A stretch of DNA of 64,000 nucleotides from Hydractinia symbiolongicarpus. Lineage: Eukaryota > Cnidaria > Hydrozoa > Anthoathecata > Hydractiniidae. This document shows, one piece after another, positions 9,029-22,068 of the stretch (position 1 is the first letter of the stretch; each line of letters begins with the position of its first letter). The notes below the pieces were generated by a model that was not told the DNA's origin, searched no databases, and saw only the letters and a program-made list of their open reading frames with translations. A program made the position numbers and the translations under genes. Location of the stretch: the NCBI RefSeq assembly GCF_029227915.1, contig NC_079877.1:34499851-34563850 (forward strand), given 5' to 3'.

Positions 9029-12000
9029 GATAACGGCTAGGATTGGTCCCACAGTAAAAAATGACTTATTTATCTTAATTTTTAAATAAAACCTTACCAC
9101 AGCGCCCAGTGTAATTGCTGAGTTCCAGCAATCATGTCAAATTAAGAAGAATGTTATTTCTTGGCGTCCAATTGTCTCACTTATAACATTTATAAGGTCA
9201 AAGTCCAAAATCAGTTCATTTAAGTCGCACAGTCAAACGTTTCACAGTTAAAAGCGATGCAACCTAGTAATATCCGAATACTTTCGCTAAATACATGTTG
9301 GTACGAATATGTGACGCAACCGTTGTAACTCAAACGGAATTATACCGCCAAGAAATCAATGAAATGTAGTTTTTGAGAATGTCTTTATTTCTTCAGCGCG
9401 TGCTAACGGCCAGGTTTGGTCCCACAGTAAGAAAATCTTATTTATCTAAATTTTAAAATGAATCGCTTCCACACGGTCCAGTGTAATCGCTGAGTTCCGG
9501 CAATCATGTCAAATTAAGAAGAACATCATTTCTTGTCGTCAAAATGACTCATTTATCACATTTATAAGGTGAAAGTCCAAAATCAGTTCAATTAAGTCCC
9601 ACAGTCAATCGTTTCGCTGTTGAAAGCGATACAACTTAGTAATATCGGAAAAAAATCACTAAATACATGTTGGTACCAATGTGTGACGCAACCGTTGTAA
9701 CTCAAACGGATTGACACCGTTAGAAAGTCAATGAAATGGAGTTTTTGAAACTGTCGCTATATCTTCAGCGCGCGCTAACGGCTAGGATTGGTCCCACAGT
9801 AAAAACACTTATTTATCTAAAGTTTTAAATAAAGTGCTACAACAGGGACCAGTGTAATCGCTGAGTTCCGGCAATCATGTCGAATTAAGAAGAATGTTAT
9901 TCCTTGGAGTCCAATTGGCTCATTTATCACATTTATAAGGTCACAGTCCAGAATCAGTTTAATTAAGTCCCACAGTCAATCGTTTCACTGTTAAAAGAGA
10001 TACAACTTAGCAATATTGGAAAAAATCAGTAAACCCATGTTGGTACGATTATGTGACGCAACTGTTGTAACTCAAACGGATTGACACCGTTAAAGTCAAT
10101 GAATTGGAGTTTTTGAAACTGTCTCTATATCGTCAGCGCGCGGTAACGGCTAGGATTGGTCCCACAGTACAAAATGACTTATTTATCTTAATTTTTAAAT
10201 AAAGCGTTACCACAGCGCCCAGTGTAATCGGTGAGTTTCATCAATCATGTCAAATTAAGGAGAATGTTATTTCTTCTAGTCAAAATGGCTCATTTATTAC
10301 ATTTATAAGGTCAAAGTCCAAGATCAGTTCAACTAAGTCCCACAGTCAATCGTTTCACTGTTGAAAGCGATACAACTTAGTAATATCGGAAGAAAATCAC
10401 TAAATACTTGTTGGTAAGATTATGTGACGCAACCGTTGTAAGTCAAACGGATTGACACCGTTAGAAAGTCAATGAAATGGAGTTTTTGAAACTGTCTCTA
10501 TATCTTCAGCGCGCGGTAACGGCTAGGATTGGTCCCACAGTACAAAATGACTTATTTATCCTAATTTTTAAATAAAGCGTTACCACAGCGTTCAGTGTAA
10601 TCGGTGAGTTTCATCAATCATGTCAAATTAAGGAGAATGTTATTTCTTCTAGTCAAACTGGCTCATTTATTACATTTATAAGGTCAAAGTCCAAAATCAG
10701 TTCAACTAAGTCCCACAGTCAATCGTTTCACTGTTGAAAGCGATACAACTTAGTAATATCGGAAAAAAATCACTAAATACATGTTGGTACGAATGTGTGA
10801 CGCAACCGTTGTAACTTAAACGGATTGACACCGTTAGAAAATCAATGAAATTTAGTTTTAGAGACTGTCTCTATTTCTTCAGCGCGCGATAACGGCTAGG
10901 ATTGGTCCCACAGTAAAAAATGACTTACTTATCTTAATTTTTAAATAAAACCTTACCACAGCGCCCAGTGTAATCGCTGAGTTCCAGCAATCATGTCAAA
11001 TTAAGAAGAATGTTATTTCTTGGCGTCCAATTGTGTCACTTATAACATTTATAAGGTCAAAGTCCAAAATCAGTTCATTTAAGTCGCACAGTCAAACGTT
11101 TCACAGTTAAAAGCGATGCAACCTAGTAATATCCGAATACTTTCGCTAAATACATGTTGGTACGAATATGTGACGCAACCGTTGTAACTCAAACGGAATT
11201 ATACCGCCAAGAAATCAATGAAATGTAGTTTTTGAGAATGTCTTTATTTCTTCAGCACGTGCTAACGGCCAGGATTGGTCCCACAGTAAGAAAATCTTAT
11301 TTATCTAAATTTTAAAATGAATCGCTTCCACACGGTCCAGTGTAATCGCTGAGTTCCGGCAATCATGTCAAATTAAGAAGAACATCATTTCTTGTAGTCA
11401 AAATGACTCATTTATCACATTTATAAGGTGAAAGTCCAAAATCAGTTCAATTAAGTCCCACAGTCAATCGTTTCGCTGTTGAAAGCGATACAACTTAGTA
11501 ATATCGGAAAAAAATCACTAAATACATGTTGGTACCAATGTGTGACGCAACCGTTGTAACTCAAACGGATTGACACCGTTAGAAAGTCAATGATATGGAG
11601 TTTTTGAATCTGTCTCTATATCTTCAGCGCGCGCTAACGGCTAGGATTGGTCCCACAGTAAAAACACTTATTTATCTAAAGTTTTAAATAAAGTGCTACC
11701 ACAGGGACCAGTGTAATCGCTGAGTTCCGGCAATCATGTCAAATTAAGAAGAATGTTATTCCTTGGAGTCCAATTGGCTCATTTATCACATTTATAAGGT
11801 CACAGTCCAGAATCAGTTTAATTAAGTCCCACAGTCAATCGTTTTACTGTTAAAAGCGATACAACTTAGTAATATTGGAAAAAATCAGTAAACCCATGTT
11901 GGTACGATTATGTGACGCAACCGTTGTAACTCAAACGGATTGACACCGTTAAAGTCAATGAATTGGAGTTTTTGAAACTGTCTCTATATCTTCAGCGCGC

Positions 12001-14235
12001 GGTAACGGCTAGGATTGGTCCCACAGTACAAAATGACTTATTTATCTTAATTTTTAAATAAAGCGTTACCACAGCGCCCAGTGTAATCGGTGAGTTTCAT
12101 CAATCATGTCAAATTAAGGAGAATGTTATTTCTTCTAGTCAAAATGGCTCATTTATTACATTTATAAGGTCAAAGTCCAAAATCAGTGCAACTAAGTCCC
12201 ACAGTCAATCGTTTCACTGTTGAAAGCGATACAACTTAGTAATTTCGGAAGAAAATCACTAAATACATGTTGGTAAGATTATGTGACGCAACCGTTGTAA
12301 GTCAAACGGATTGACACCGTTAGAAAGTCAATGAAATGGAGTTTTTGAAACTGTCTCTTTATCTTCAGCGCGCGGTAACGGCTAGGATTGGTCCCACAGT
12401 ACAAAATGACTTATTTATCTTAATTTTTAAATAAAGCGTTACCACAGCGCCCAGTGTAATCGGTGAGTTTCATCAATCATGTCAAATTAAGGAGAATGTT
12501 ATTTCTTCTAGTCAAACTGGCTCATTTATTACATTTATAAGGTCAAAGTCCAAAATCAGTTCAACTAAGTCCCACAGTCAATCGTTTCACTGTTGAAAGC
12601 GATACAACTTAGTAATATCGGAAGAAAATCACTAAATACATGTTGGTACGATTATGTGACGCAACCGTTGTAAGTCAAACGGATTGACACCGTTAGAAAG
12701 TCAATGAAATGTAGTTTTTGAAAGTGTCTCTATTTCTTCAGCGCGCGATAACGGCTAGGATTGGTCCCACAGTAAAAAATGACTTATTTATCTCAATTTA
12801 TAAAAAAAGGCTATCCAGAGCCTAATGTAATCGCTGAATTCCAGCAATCATGTCAAATTAAGAAGAATGTTATTCATTGGAGACCTTTTGCCTCATTTAT
12901 CACATTTATAAGGTCACAGTCCTGAATCAGTTCAAATAATTCCCACAGTCAATCGTTTCTCTGTTGAAAGCGATACAACTTAGTAATATCGGAAGAAAAT
13001 CACTAAATACATGTTGGTACGATTATGTGGCGCAACCGTTGTAAGTCAAACGGATTGACACCGTTAGAAAGTCAATGAAATGTAGTTTTTCAAACTGTCT
13101 CTATTTCTTCGGCGCGCGATAACGGCTAGGATTGGTCCCACAGTACAAAATGACTTATTTTTCTTAATTTTTAAATAAAGCGTTACCACAGCGCCCAGTG
13201 TAATCGGTGAGTTCCATCAATCATGTCAAATTAAGGAGAATGTTATTTCTTCTAGTCAAAATGGCTCATTTATTACATTTATAAGGTCAAAGTCCAAAAT
13301 CAGTTCAATTAAGTCCCACAGTCAATCGTTTCTCTGTTGAAAGCGATACAACTTAGTAATATCGGAAGAAAATCACTAAATACGTGTTGGTACGATTATG
13401 TGACGCAACCGTTCTAACTCAAACGGATTGACACCGTTAGAAAGTCAATGAATTGGAGATTTTGAAACTGTCTCTATATCTTCAGCGCGCGCTAACGGCT
13501 AGGATTGGTCCCACAGTAAAAATGACTTATTTATCTAAATTTTTAAATGAATCGCTACCACAGGGTCCAGTGTAATCGCTGAGTTCCAGGAATCACGTCA
13601 AATTAAGAAGAATATCATTTCTTGTAGTCAAAATGACTCATTTATCACATTTATAAGGTCAAAGTCCAAAATCAGTTCAATTAAGTCCCACAGTCAATCG
13701 TTTCACTGTTGAAAGCGATACAACTTAGTAATATCGGAAAAAAATCACTAAATACATGTTGGTACGATTATGTGACCCAACCGTTGTAACTCAAACGGAT
13801 TGACACCGTTAGAAAGTTAATGAAATGTGGTTTTTGAAACTGTCTCTATTTCTTTGGCGCGGGATAACAGCTAGGATTGGTCCCACAGTAAAAAAAGTCT
13901 TATTTTTCTTAACTTTTAAACAAAGCGCCACCACAGCGCCCAGTGTAATTGCTGAGTTCCAGCAATCATGTCAAATTAAGAAGAATATCATTTCTTGTAG
14001 TCAAAATGACTCATTTATCACATTTATAAGTTCAAACTCCAAAATCAGTTCAATTAAGTCCCACAGTCAATCGTTTCACTGTTGAAAGCGATACAACTTA
14101 GTAATATCGGAAACAAATCACTAAATACATGTTGGTACGAATATGTGACGCAACCGTTGTAACTCAAACGGATTGACACCGTTAGAAAATCAATGAAATT
14201 TAGTTTTAGAAACTGTCTCTATTTCTTCAGCGCGC
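9029..14235 (+). repeat. Diverged second copy of the left-end block
   Basis: Monomer starts are 9029, 9402, 9774, 10142, 10515, 10888, 11261, 11633, 12001, 12374, 12747, 13118, 13491 and 13863. They follow the same monomer order as the left end. 9029 and 9402 match 1 and 374 (offset 9028, sharing the rare ggccaggtttgg). 11261-12001 match 2708-3448 (offset 8553). 12747-13863 match 3821-4937 (offset 8926). The change from 8553 to 8926 is one extra monomer, at 12374. A 5-monomer step (1859 bp) relates 9402 to 11261. The superrepeat is therefore about 24 monomers long, with whole-monomer gains and losses since duplication. Confidence 0.8.
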
Positions 14236-14981
14236 GATAACGGCTAGGATTGGTCCCACAGTAAAAAATGACTTATTTATCTTAATTTTTAAATAAAGCC
14301 TTACCACAGCGGCCAGTGTAATCGCTGAGTTCCAGCAATCATGTCAAATTAAGAAGAATATCATTTCTTGTAGTCAAAATGACTCATTTATCACATTTAT
14401 AAGGTCAAAGTCCAAAATCAGTTCAATTAAGTCCCACAGTCAAACGTTTCACCGTTGAGAGCGATACAACTTAGTAATATCGGAAAAAAATCACTAAATA
14501 CATGTTGGTACGAATGTGTGACGCAACCGTTTTAACTCAAACGGATTGACACCGTTAGAAAATCAATGAAATTTAGTTTTAAAAACTGTCTCTATTTCTT
14601 CAGCCCGCGATAACGGCTAGGATTGGTCCCACAGTAAAAAATGACTTATTTATCTTAATTTTTAAATAAAGCCTTACCACAGCTCCCAGTGAAATCGCTG
14701 AGTTCCAGCAATCATGTCAATTTAAGAAGAATATCATTTCTTGTAGTCAAAATGACTCATTTATCACATTTATAAGGTCAAAATCCAAAATCAGTTCAAT
14801 TAAGTCCCACAGTCAATCGTTTCACTGTTGAAAGCGATACAACTTAGTAATATCGGAAGAAAATCACTAAATACATGTTGGTACGATTATGTGACGCAAC
14901 CGTTGTAAGTCAAACGGATTGACACCGTTAGAAAGTCAATGAAATGTAGTTTTTGAAACTGTCTCTATTTCTTCAGCGCGC
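14236..14981 (+). repeat. Transition monomers between HOR families
   Basis: Two monomers (starts 14236 and 14609) carry the tttagttttagaaactg or tttagttttaaaaactg end that is otherwise typical of 22-26 kb and beyond. A rare shared change, caccgttgagagcg, occurs near 14450 and again near 25268. That suggests exchange or copying between sites about 11 kb apart. Confidence 0.7.
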
Positions 14982-17900
14982 GATAACGGCTAGGATTGGT
15001 CCCACAGTACAAAATGACTTATTTATCTTAATTTTTAAATAAAGCGTTACCACAGCGCCCAGTGTAATCGCTGAGTTCCAGCTATCATGTCAAACTAAGA
15101 AGAATGTCATTTCTTGTAGTCAAAATGACTCATTTATCACATTTAAAAGGTCAAAGTCCAAAATCAGTTCAACTAAGTCCCACAGTCAATCGTTTCACTG
15201 TTGAAAGCAATACAACTTAGTAATATCGGAAAAATGTCACTAAATACATGTTGGTACGAATGTGTGACGCAACCGTTGTAACTCATACGGATTGACACCG
15301 TTAGAAAGTAAATGAAATGTACTTTTTGGAGCTGTCTCTACATCTTCAGCTCAAACTAACGGCTAGGATTGGTCCCACAGTACAAAATGACTTATTTATC
15401 TAAATTTTTAAATAAAGCGTTATCACAGCGCCCAGTGTAATCGGTGAGTTCCATCAATCAAGTCAAACTAAGAAGAATGTCATTTCTTGTAGTCAAAATG
15501 ACTCATTTATCACATTTATAAGGTCAAAGTCTAAAATCAGTTCAACTAAGTCCCACAGTCAATCGTTTCACTGTTGAAAGCGATACAACTTAGTGATATC
15601 GGAAAAAAATCACTAAATACATGTTGGTACGAATGTGTGACGCAACCGTTGTAACTCAAACGGATTGACACCGTTAGAAAGTCAATGAAATGGAGTTTTT
15701 GAAACTGTCTCTATATCTTCAGCGCGCGATAACGGCTAGGATTGGTCCCACAGTAAAAAAAGACTTATTTTTCTTAACTTTTAAACAAAGCGCTACCACA
15801 GCGCCCAGTGTAATTGCTGAGTTCCAGCAATCATGTCAAATTAAGGAGAATATCATTTCTTGTAGTCAAAATGACTCATTTATCACATTTATAAGGTCAA
15901 AGTCCAAAATCAGTTCAATTAAGTCCCACAGTCAATCGTTTCACTGTTGAAAGCGATACAACTTAGTAATATCGGAAAAAAATCACTAAATACATGTTGG
16001 TACGAATATGTGACGCAACCGTTGTAACTCAAACGGATTGACACCGTTAGAAAGTCAATGAAATGGAGTTTTTGAAACTGTCTCTATTTCTTCAGCGCGC
16101 GATAACGGCTAGGATTGGTCCCACAGTACAAAATGACTTATTTATCTAAATTTTTAAATGAATCGCTGCCACAGGGTCCAGTGTATACGTTTAGTTCCAC
16201 CGATCATGTCAAATTAAGAAGAATGGTATTTCTTGGTGTCCAATTGTCTCACTTATAACATTTTTAAGGTCAAAGTTCAAAATCAGTTCAATTAAGTCGC
16301 ACAGTCAAACGTTTCACAGTTAAAAGCGATGCAACCTAGTAATTTCCGAATACTTTCGCTAAGTACATGTTGGTACGATTATGTGACGCAACCGTTCTAA
16401 CTCAAACGGATTGACACCGTTAGAAAGTCAATGAAATGTAGTTTTTGAAACTGTCTCTATTTCTTCAGCGCGCGATAACGGCTAGGATTGGTCCCACAGT
16501 ACAAAATGACTTATTTTTCTTAATTTTTAAATAAAGCGTTACCACAGCGCCCAGTGTAATCGCTGAGTTCCAGCAATCATGTCAAACTAAGAAGAATGTC
16601 ATTTCTTGTAGTCAAAATGACTCATTTATCACATTTAAAAGGTCAAAGTCCAAAATCAGTTCAACTAAGTCCCACAGTCAATCGTTTCACTGTTGAAAGC
16701 AATACAACTTAGTAATATCGGAAAAATATCACTAAATACATGTTGGTACGAATGTGTGACGCAACCGTTGTAACTCATACGGATTGACACCGTTAGAAAG
16801 TAAATGAAATGTACTTTTTGGAGCTGTCTCTACTTCTTCAGCTCAAACTAACGGCTAGGATTGGTCCCACAGTACAAAATGACTTATTTATCTAAATTTT
16901 TAAATAAAGCGTTATCACAGCGCCCAGTGTAATCGGTGAGTTCCATCAATCAAGTCAAACTAAGAAGAATGTCATTTCTTGTAGTCAAAATGACTCATTT
17001 ATCACATTTATAAGGTCAAAGTCTAAAATCAGTTCAACTAAGTCCCACAGTCAATCGTTTCACTGTTGAAAGCGATACAACTTAGTGATATCGGAAAAAA
17101 ATCACTAAATACATGTTGGTACGAGTGTGTGACGCAACCGTTGTAACTCAAACGGATTGAAACCGTTAGAAAGTCAATGAAATGGAGTTTTTGAAACTGT
17201 CTCTATATCTTCAGCGCGCGATAACGGCTAGGATTGGTCACACAGTAAAAAAAGACTTATTTTTCTTAACTTTTAAACAAAGCGCTACCACAGCGCCCAG
17301 TGTAATTGCTGAGTTCCAGCAATCATGTCAAATTAAGAAGAATATCATTTCTTGTAGTCAAAATGACTCATTTATCACATTTATAATGTCAAAGTCCAAA
17401 ATCAGTTCAATTAAGTCCCACAGTCAATCGTTTCACTGTTGAAAGCGATACAACTTAGTAATATCGGAAAAAAATCACTAAATACATGTTGGTACGAATA
17501 TGTGACGCAACCGTTGTAACTCAAACGGATTGACACCGTTAGAAAGTCAATGAAATGGAGTTTTTGAAACTGTCTCTATTTCTTCAGCGCGCGATAACGG
17601 CTAGGATTGGTCCCACAGTACAAAATGACTTATTTATCTAAATTTTTAAATGAATCGCTGCCACAGGGTCCAGTGTATACGTTTAGTTCCACCGATCATG
17701 TCAAATTAAGAAGAATGGTATTACTTGGTGTCCAATTGTCTCACTTATCACATTTTTAAGGTCAAAGTTCAAAATCAGTTCAATTAAGTCGCACAGTCAA
17801 ACGTTTCACAGTTAAAAGCGATGCAACCTAGTAATATCCGAATACTTTCGCTAAATACATGTTGGTACGATTATGTGAGGCAACCGTTCTAACTCAAACG

Positions 17901-20900
17901 GATTGACACCGTTAGAAAGTCAATGAAATGTAGTTTTTGAAACTGTCTCTATTTCTTCAGCGCGCGATAACGGCTAGGATTGGTCCCACAGTACAAAATG
18001 ACTTATTTTTCTTAATTTTTAAATAAAGCGTTACCACAGCGCCCAGTGTAATCGCTGAGTTCCAGCAATCATGTCAAACTAAGAAGAATGTCATTTCTTG
18101 TAGTCAAAATGACTCATTTATCACATTTAAAAGGTCAAAGTCCAAAATCAGTTCAACTAAGTCCCACAGTCAATCGTTTAACTGTTGAAAGCAATACAAC
18201 TTAGTAATATCGGAAAAATATCACTAAATACATGTTGGTACGAATGTGTGACGCAACCGTTGAAACTCATACGGATTGACACCGTCAGAAAGTAAATGAA
18301 ATGTACTTTTTGGAGCTGTCTCTACTTCTTCCGCGCAAACTAACGGCTAGAATTGGTCCCACAGTACAAAATGACTTATTTATCTAAATTTTTAAATAAA
18401 GCGTTATCACAGCGCCCAGTGTAATCGGTGAGTTCCATCAATCAAGTCAAACTAAGAAGAATGTCATTTCTTGTAGTCAAAATGACTCATTTATCACATT
18501 TATGAGGTCAAAGTCTAAAATCAGTTCAACTAAGTCCCACAGTCAATCGTTTCACTGTTGAAAGCGATACAACTTAGTGATATCGGAAAAAAATCACTAA
18601 ATACATGTTGGTACGAATGTGTGACGCAACCGTTGTAACTCAAACGGATTGACACCGTTCGAAAGTCAATGAAATGGAGTTTTTGAAAATGTCTCTATAT
18701 CTTCAGCGCGCGATAACGGCTAGGATTGGTCCCACAGTAAAAAAAGACTTATTTTTCTTAACTTTTAAACAAAGCGCTACCACAGCGCCCAGTGTAATTG
18801 CTGAGTTCCAGCAATCATGTCAAATTAAGGAGAATATCATTTCTTGTAGTCAAAATGACTCATTTATCACATTTATAAGGTCAAAGTCCAAAATCAGTTC
18901 AATTAAGTCCCACAGTCAATCGTTTCACTGTTGAAAGCGGTACAACTTAGTAATATCGGAAAAAAATCACTAAATACATGTTGGTACGAATATGTGACGC
19001 AACCGTTGTAACTCAAACGGATTGACACCGTTAGAAAGTCAATGAAATGGAGTTTTTGAAACTGTCTCTATTTCTTCAGCGCGCGATAACGGCTAGGATT
19101 GGTCCCACAGTACAAAATGACTTATTTATCTAAATTTTTAAATGAATCGCTGCCACAGGGTCCAGTGTATACGTTTAGTTCCACCGATCATGTCAAATTA
19201 AGAAGAATGGTATTTCTTGGTGTCCAATTGTCTCACTTATAACATTTTTAAGGTCAAAGTTCAAAATCAGTTCAATTAAGTCGCACAGTCAAACGTTTCA
19301 CAGTTAAAAGCGATGCAACCTAGTAATATCCGAATACTTTCGCTAAGTACATGTTGGTACGATTATGTGACGCAACCGTTCTAACTCAAACGGATTGACA
19401 CCGTTAGAAAGTCAATGAAATGTAGTTTTTGAAACTGTCTCTATTTCTTCAGCGCGCGATAACGGCTAGGATTGGTCCCACAGTACAAAATGACTTATTT
19501 TTCTTAATTTTTAAATAAAGCGTTACCACAGCGCCCAGTGTAATCGCTGAGTTCCAGCAATCATGTCAAACTAAGAAGAATGTCATTTCTTGTAGTCAAA
19601 ATGACTCATTTATCACATTTAAAAGGTCAAAGTCCAAAATCAGTTCAACTAAGTCCCACAGTCAATCGTTTCACTGTTGAAAGCAATACAACTTAGTAAT
19701 ATCGGAAAAATATCACTAAATACATGTTGGTACGAATGTGTGACGCAACCGTTGTAACTCATACGGATTGACACCGTTAGAAAGTAAATGAAATGTACTT
19801 TTTGGAGCTGTCTCTACTTCTTCAGCTCAAACTAACGGCTAGGATTGGTCCCACAGTACAAAATGACTTATTTATCTAAATTTTTAAATAAAGCGTTATC
19901 ACAGCGCCCAGTGTAATCGGTGAGTTCCATCAATCAAGTCAAACTAAGAAGAATGTCATTTCTTGTAGTCAAAATGACTCATTTATCACATTTATAAGGT
20001 CAAAGTCTAAAATCAGTTCAACTAAGTCCCACAGTCAATCGTTTCACTGTTGAAAGCGATACAACTTAGTGATATCGGAAAAAAATCACTAAATACATGT
20101 TGGTACGAGTGTGTGACGCAACCGTTGTAACTCAAACGGATTGAAACCGTTAGAAAGTCAATGAAATGGAGTTTTTGAAACTGTCTCTATATCTTCAGCG
20201 CGCGATAACGGCTAGGATTGGTCACACAGTAAAAAAAGACTTATTTTTCTTAACTTTTAAACAAAGCGCTACCACAGCGCCCAGTGTAATTGCTGAGTTC
20301 CAGCAATCATGTCAAATTAAGAAGAATATCATTTCTTGTAGTCAAAATGACTCATTTATCACATTTATAATGTCAAAGTCCAAAATCAGTTCAATTAAGT
20401 CCCACAGTCAATCGTTTCACTGTTGAAAGCGATACAACTTAGTAATATCGGAAAAAAATCACTAAATACATGTTGGTACGAATATGTGACGCAACCGTTG
20501 TAACTCAAACGGATTGACACCGTTAGAAAGTCAATGAAATGGAGTTTTTGAAACTGTCTCTATTTCTTCAGCGCGCGATAACGGCTAGGATTGGTCCCAC
20601 AGTACAAAATGACTTATTTATCTAAATTTTTAAATGAATCGCTGCCACAGGGTCCAGTGTATACGTTTAGTTCCACCGATCATGTCAAATTAAGAAGAAT
20701 GGTATTACTTGGTGTCCAATTGTCTCACTTATCACATTTTTAAGGTCAAAGTTCAAAATCAGTTCAATTAAGTCGCACAGTCAAACGTTTCACAGTTAAA
20801 AGCGATGCAACCTAGTAATATCCGAATACTTTCGCTAAATACATGTTGGTACGATTATGTGAGGCAACCGTTCTAACTCAAACGGATTGACACCGTTAGA

Positions 20901-22068
20901 AAGTCAATGAAATGTAGTTTTTGAAAATGTCTCTATTTCTTCAGCGCGCGATAACGGCTAGGATTGGTCCCACAGTACAAAATGACTTATTTTTCTTAAT
21001 TTTTAAATAAAGCGTTACCACAGCGCCCAGTGTAATCGCTGAGTTCCAGCAATCATGTCAAACTAAGAAGAATGTCATTTCTTGTAGTCAAAATGACTCA
21101 TTTATCACATTTAAAAGGTCAAAGTCCAAAATCATTTCAACTAAGTCCCACAGTCAATCGTTTAACTGTTGAAAGCAATACAACTTAGTAATATCGGAAA
21201 AATATCACTAAATACATGTTGGTACGAATGTGTGACGCAACCGTTGTAACTCATACGGATTGACACCGTCAGAAAGTAAATGAAATGTACTTTTTGGAGC
21301 TGTCTCTACTTCTTCCGCGCAAACTAACGGCTAGAATTGGTCCCACAGTACAAAATGACTTATTTATCTAAATTTTTAAATAAAGCGTTATCACAGCGCC
21401 CAGTGTAATCGGTGAGTTCCATCAATCAAGTCAAACTAAGAAGAATGTCATTTCTTGTAGTCAAAATGACTCATTTATCACATTTATGAGGTCAAAGTCT
21501 AAAATCAGTTCAACTAAGTCCCACAGTCAATCGTTTCACTGTTGAAAGCGATACAACTTAGTGATATCGGAAAAAAATCACTAAATACATGTTGGTACGA
21601 ATGTGTGACGCAACCGTTGTAACTCAAACGGATTGACACCGTTCGAAAGTCAATGAAATGGAGTTTTTGAAAATGTCTCTATATCTTCAGCGCGCGATAA
21701 CGGCTAGGATTGGTCCCACAGTAAAAAAAGACTTATTTTTCTTAACTTTTAAACAAAGCGCTACCACAGCGCCCAGTGTAATTGCTGAGTTCCAGCAATC
21801 ATGTAAAATTAAGAAGAATATCATTTCTTGTAGTCAAAATGACTCATTTATCACATTTATAAGGTCAAAGTCCAAAATCAGTTCAATTAAGTCCCACAGT
21901 CAATCGTTTCACTGTTGAAAGCGATACAACTTAGTAATATCGGAAAAAAATCACTAAATACATGTTGGTACGAATATGTGACGCAACCGTTGTAACTCAA
22001 ACGGATTGACACCGTTAGAAAATCAATGAAATTTAGTTTTAGAAACTGTCTCTATTACTTCAGCGCGC
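14982..22068 (+). repeat. 4-monomer HOR (1492 bp), nearly five units
   Basis: Four monomer types, here a, b, c and d, repeat in fixed order. Type a starts at 14982, 16474, 17966, 19458 and 20950. Type b starts at 15355, 16847, 18339, 19831 and 21323. Type c starts at 15728, 17220, 18712, 20204 and 21696. Type d starts at 16101, 17593, 19085 and 20577. Every step is 373 bp and every fourth start is 1492 bp on, without one indel in register. Type b is marked by tactttttggagctgtctc and actaacgg. Type d is marked by gtgtatacgtttagttccac. The fifth unit lacks its d monomer and the order then breaks at 22069. This is the most regular part of the window. Confidence 0.93.
15728..21695 (+). repeat. 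8-monomer HOR (2984 bp) superimposed on the 4-monomer HOR
   Basis: Alternate 4-monomer units are more alike than adjacent ones, giving units 15728-18711 and 18712-21695. Private marks recur at +2984: ggtcacacagt near 17231 and 20215, attgaaaccg near 17158 and 20142, ccgcgcaaac with ctagaattgg at 18331 and 21315, and accgtcagaaag near 18283 and 21267. Marks of the intervening units are absent from them. Differences noted by eye are few, for example aatttccg at ~16342 against aatatccg, and gttgaaactc at ~18260 against gttgtaactc. A tetramer array must first have diverged and then been copied two units at a time. Confidence 0.88.
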
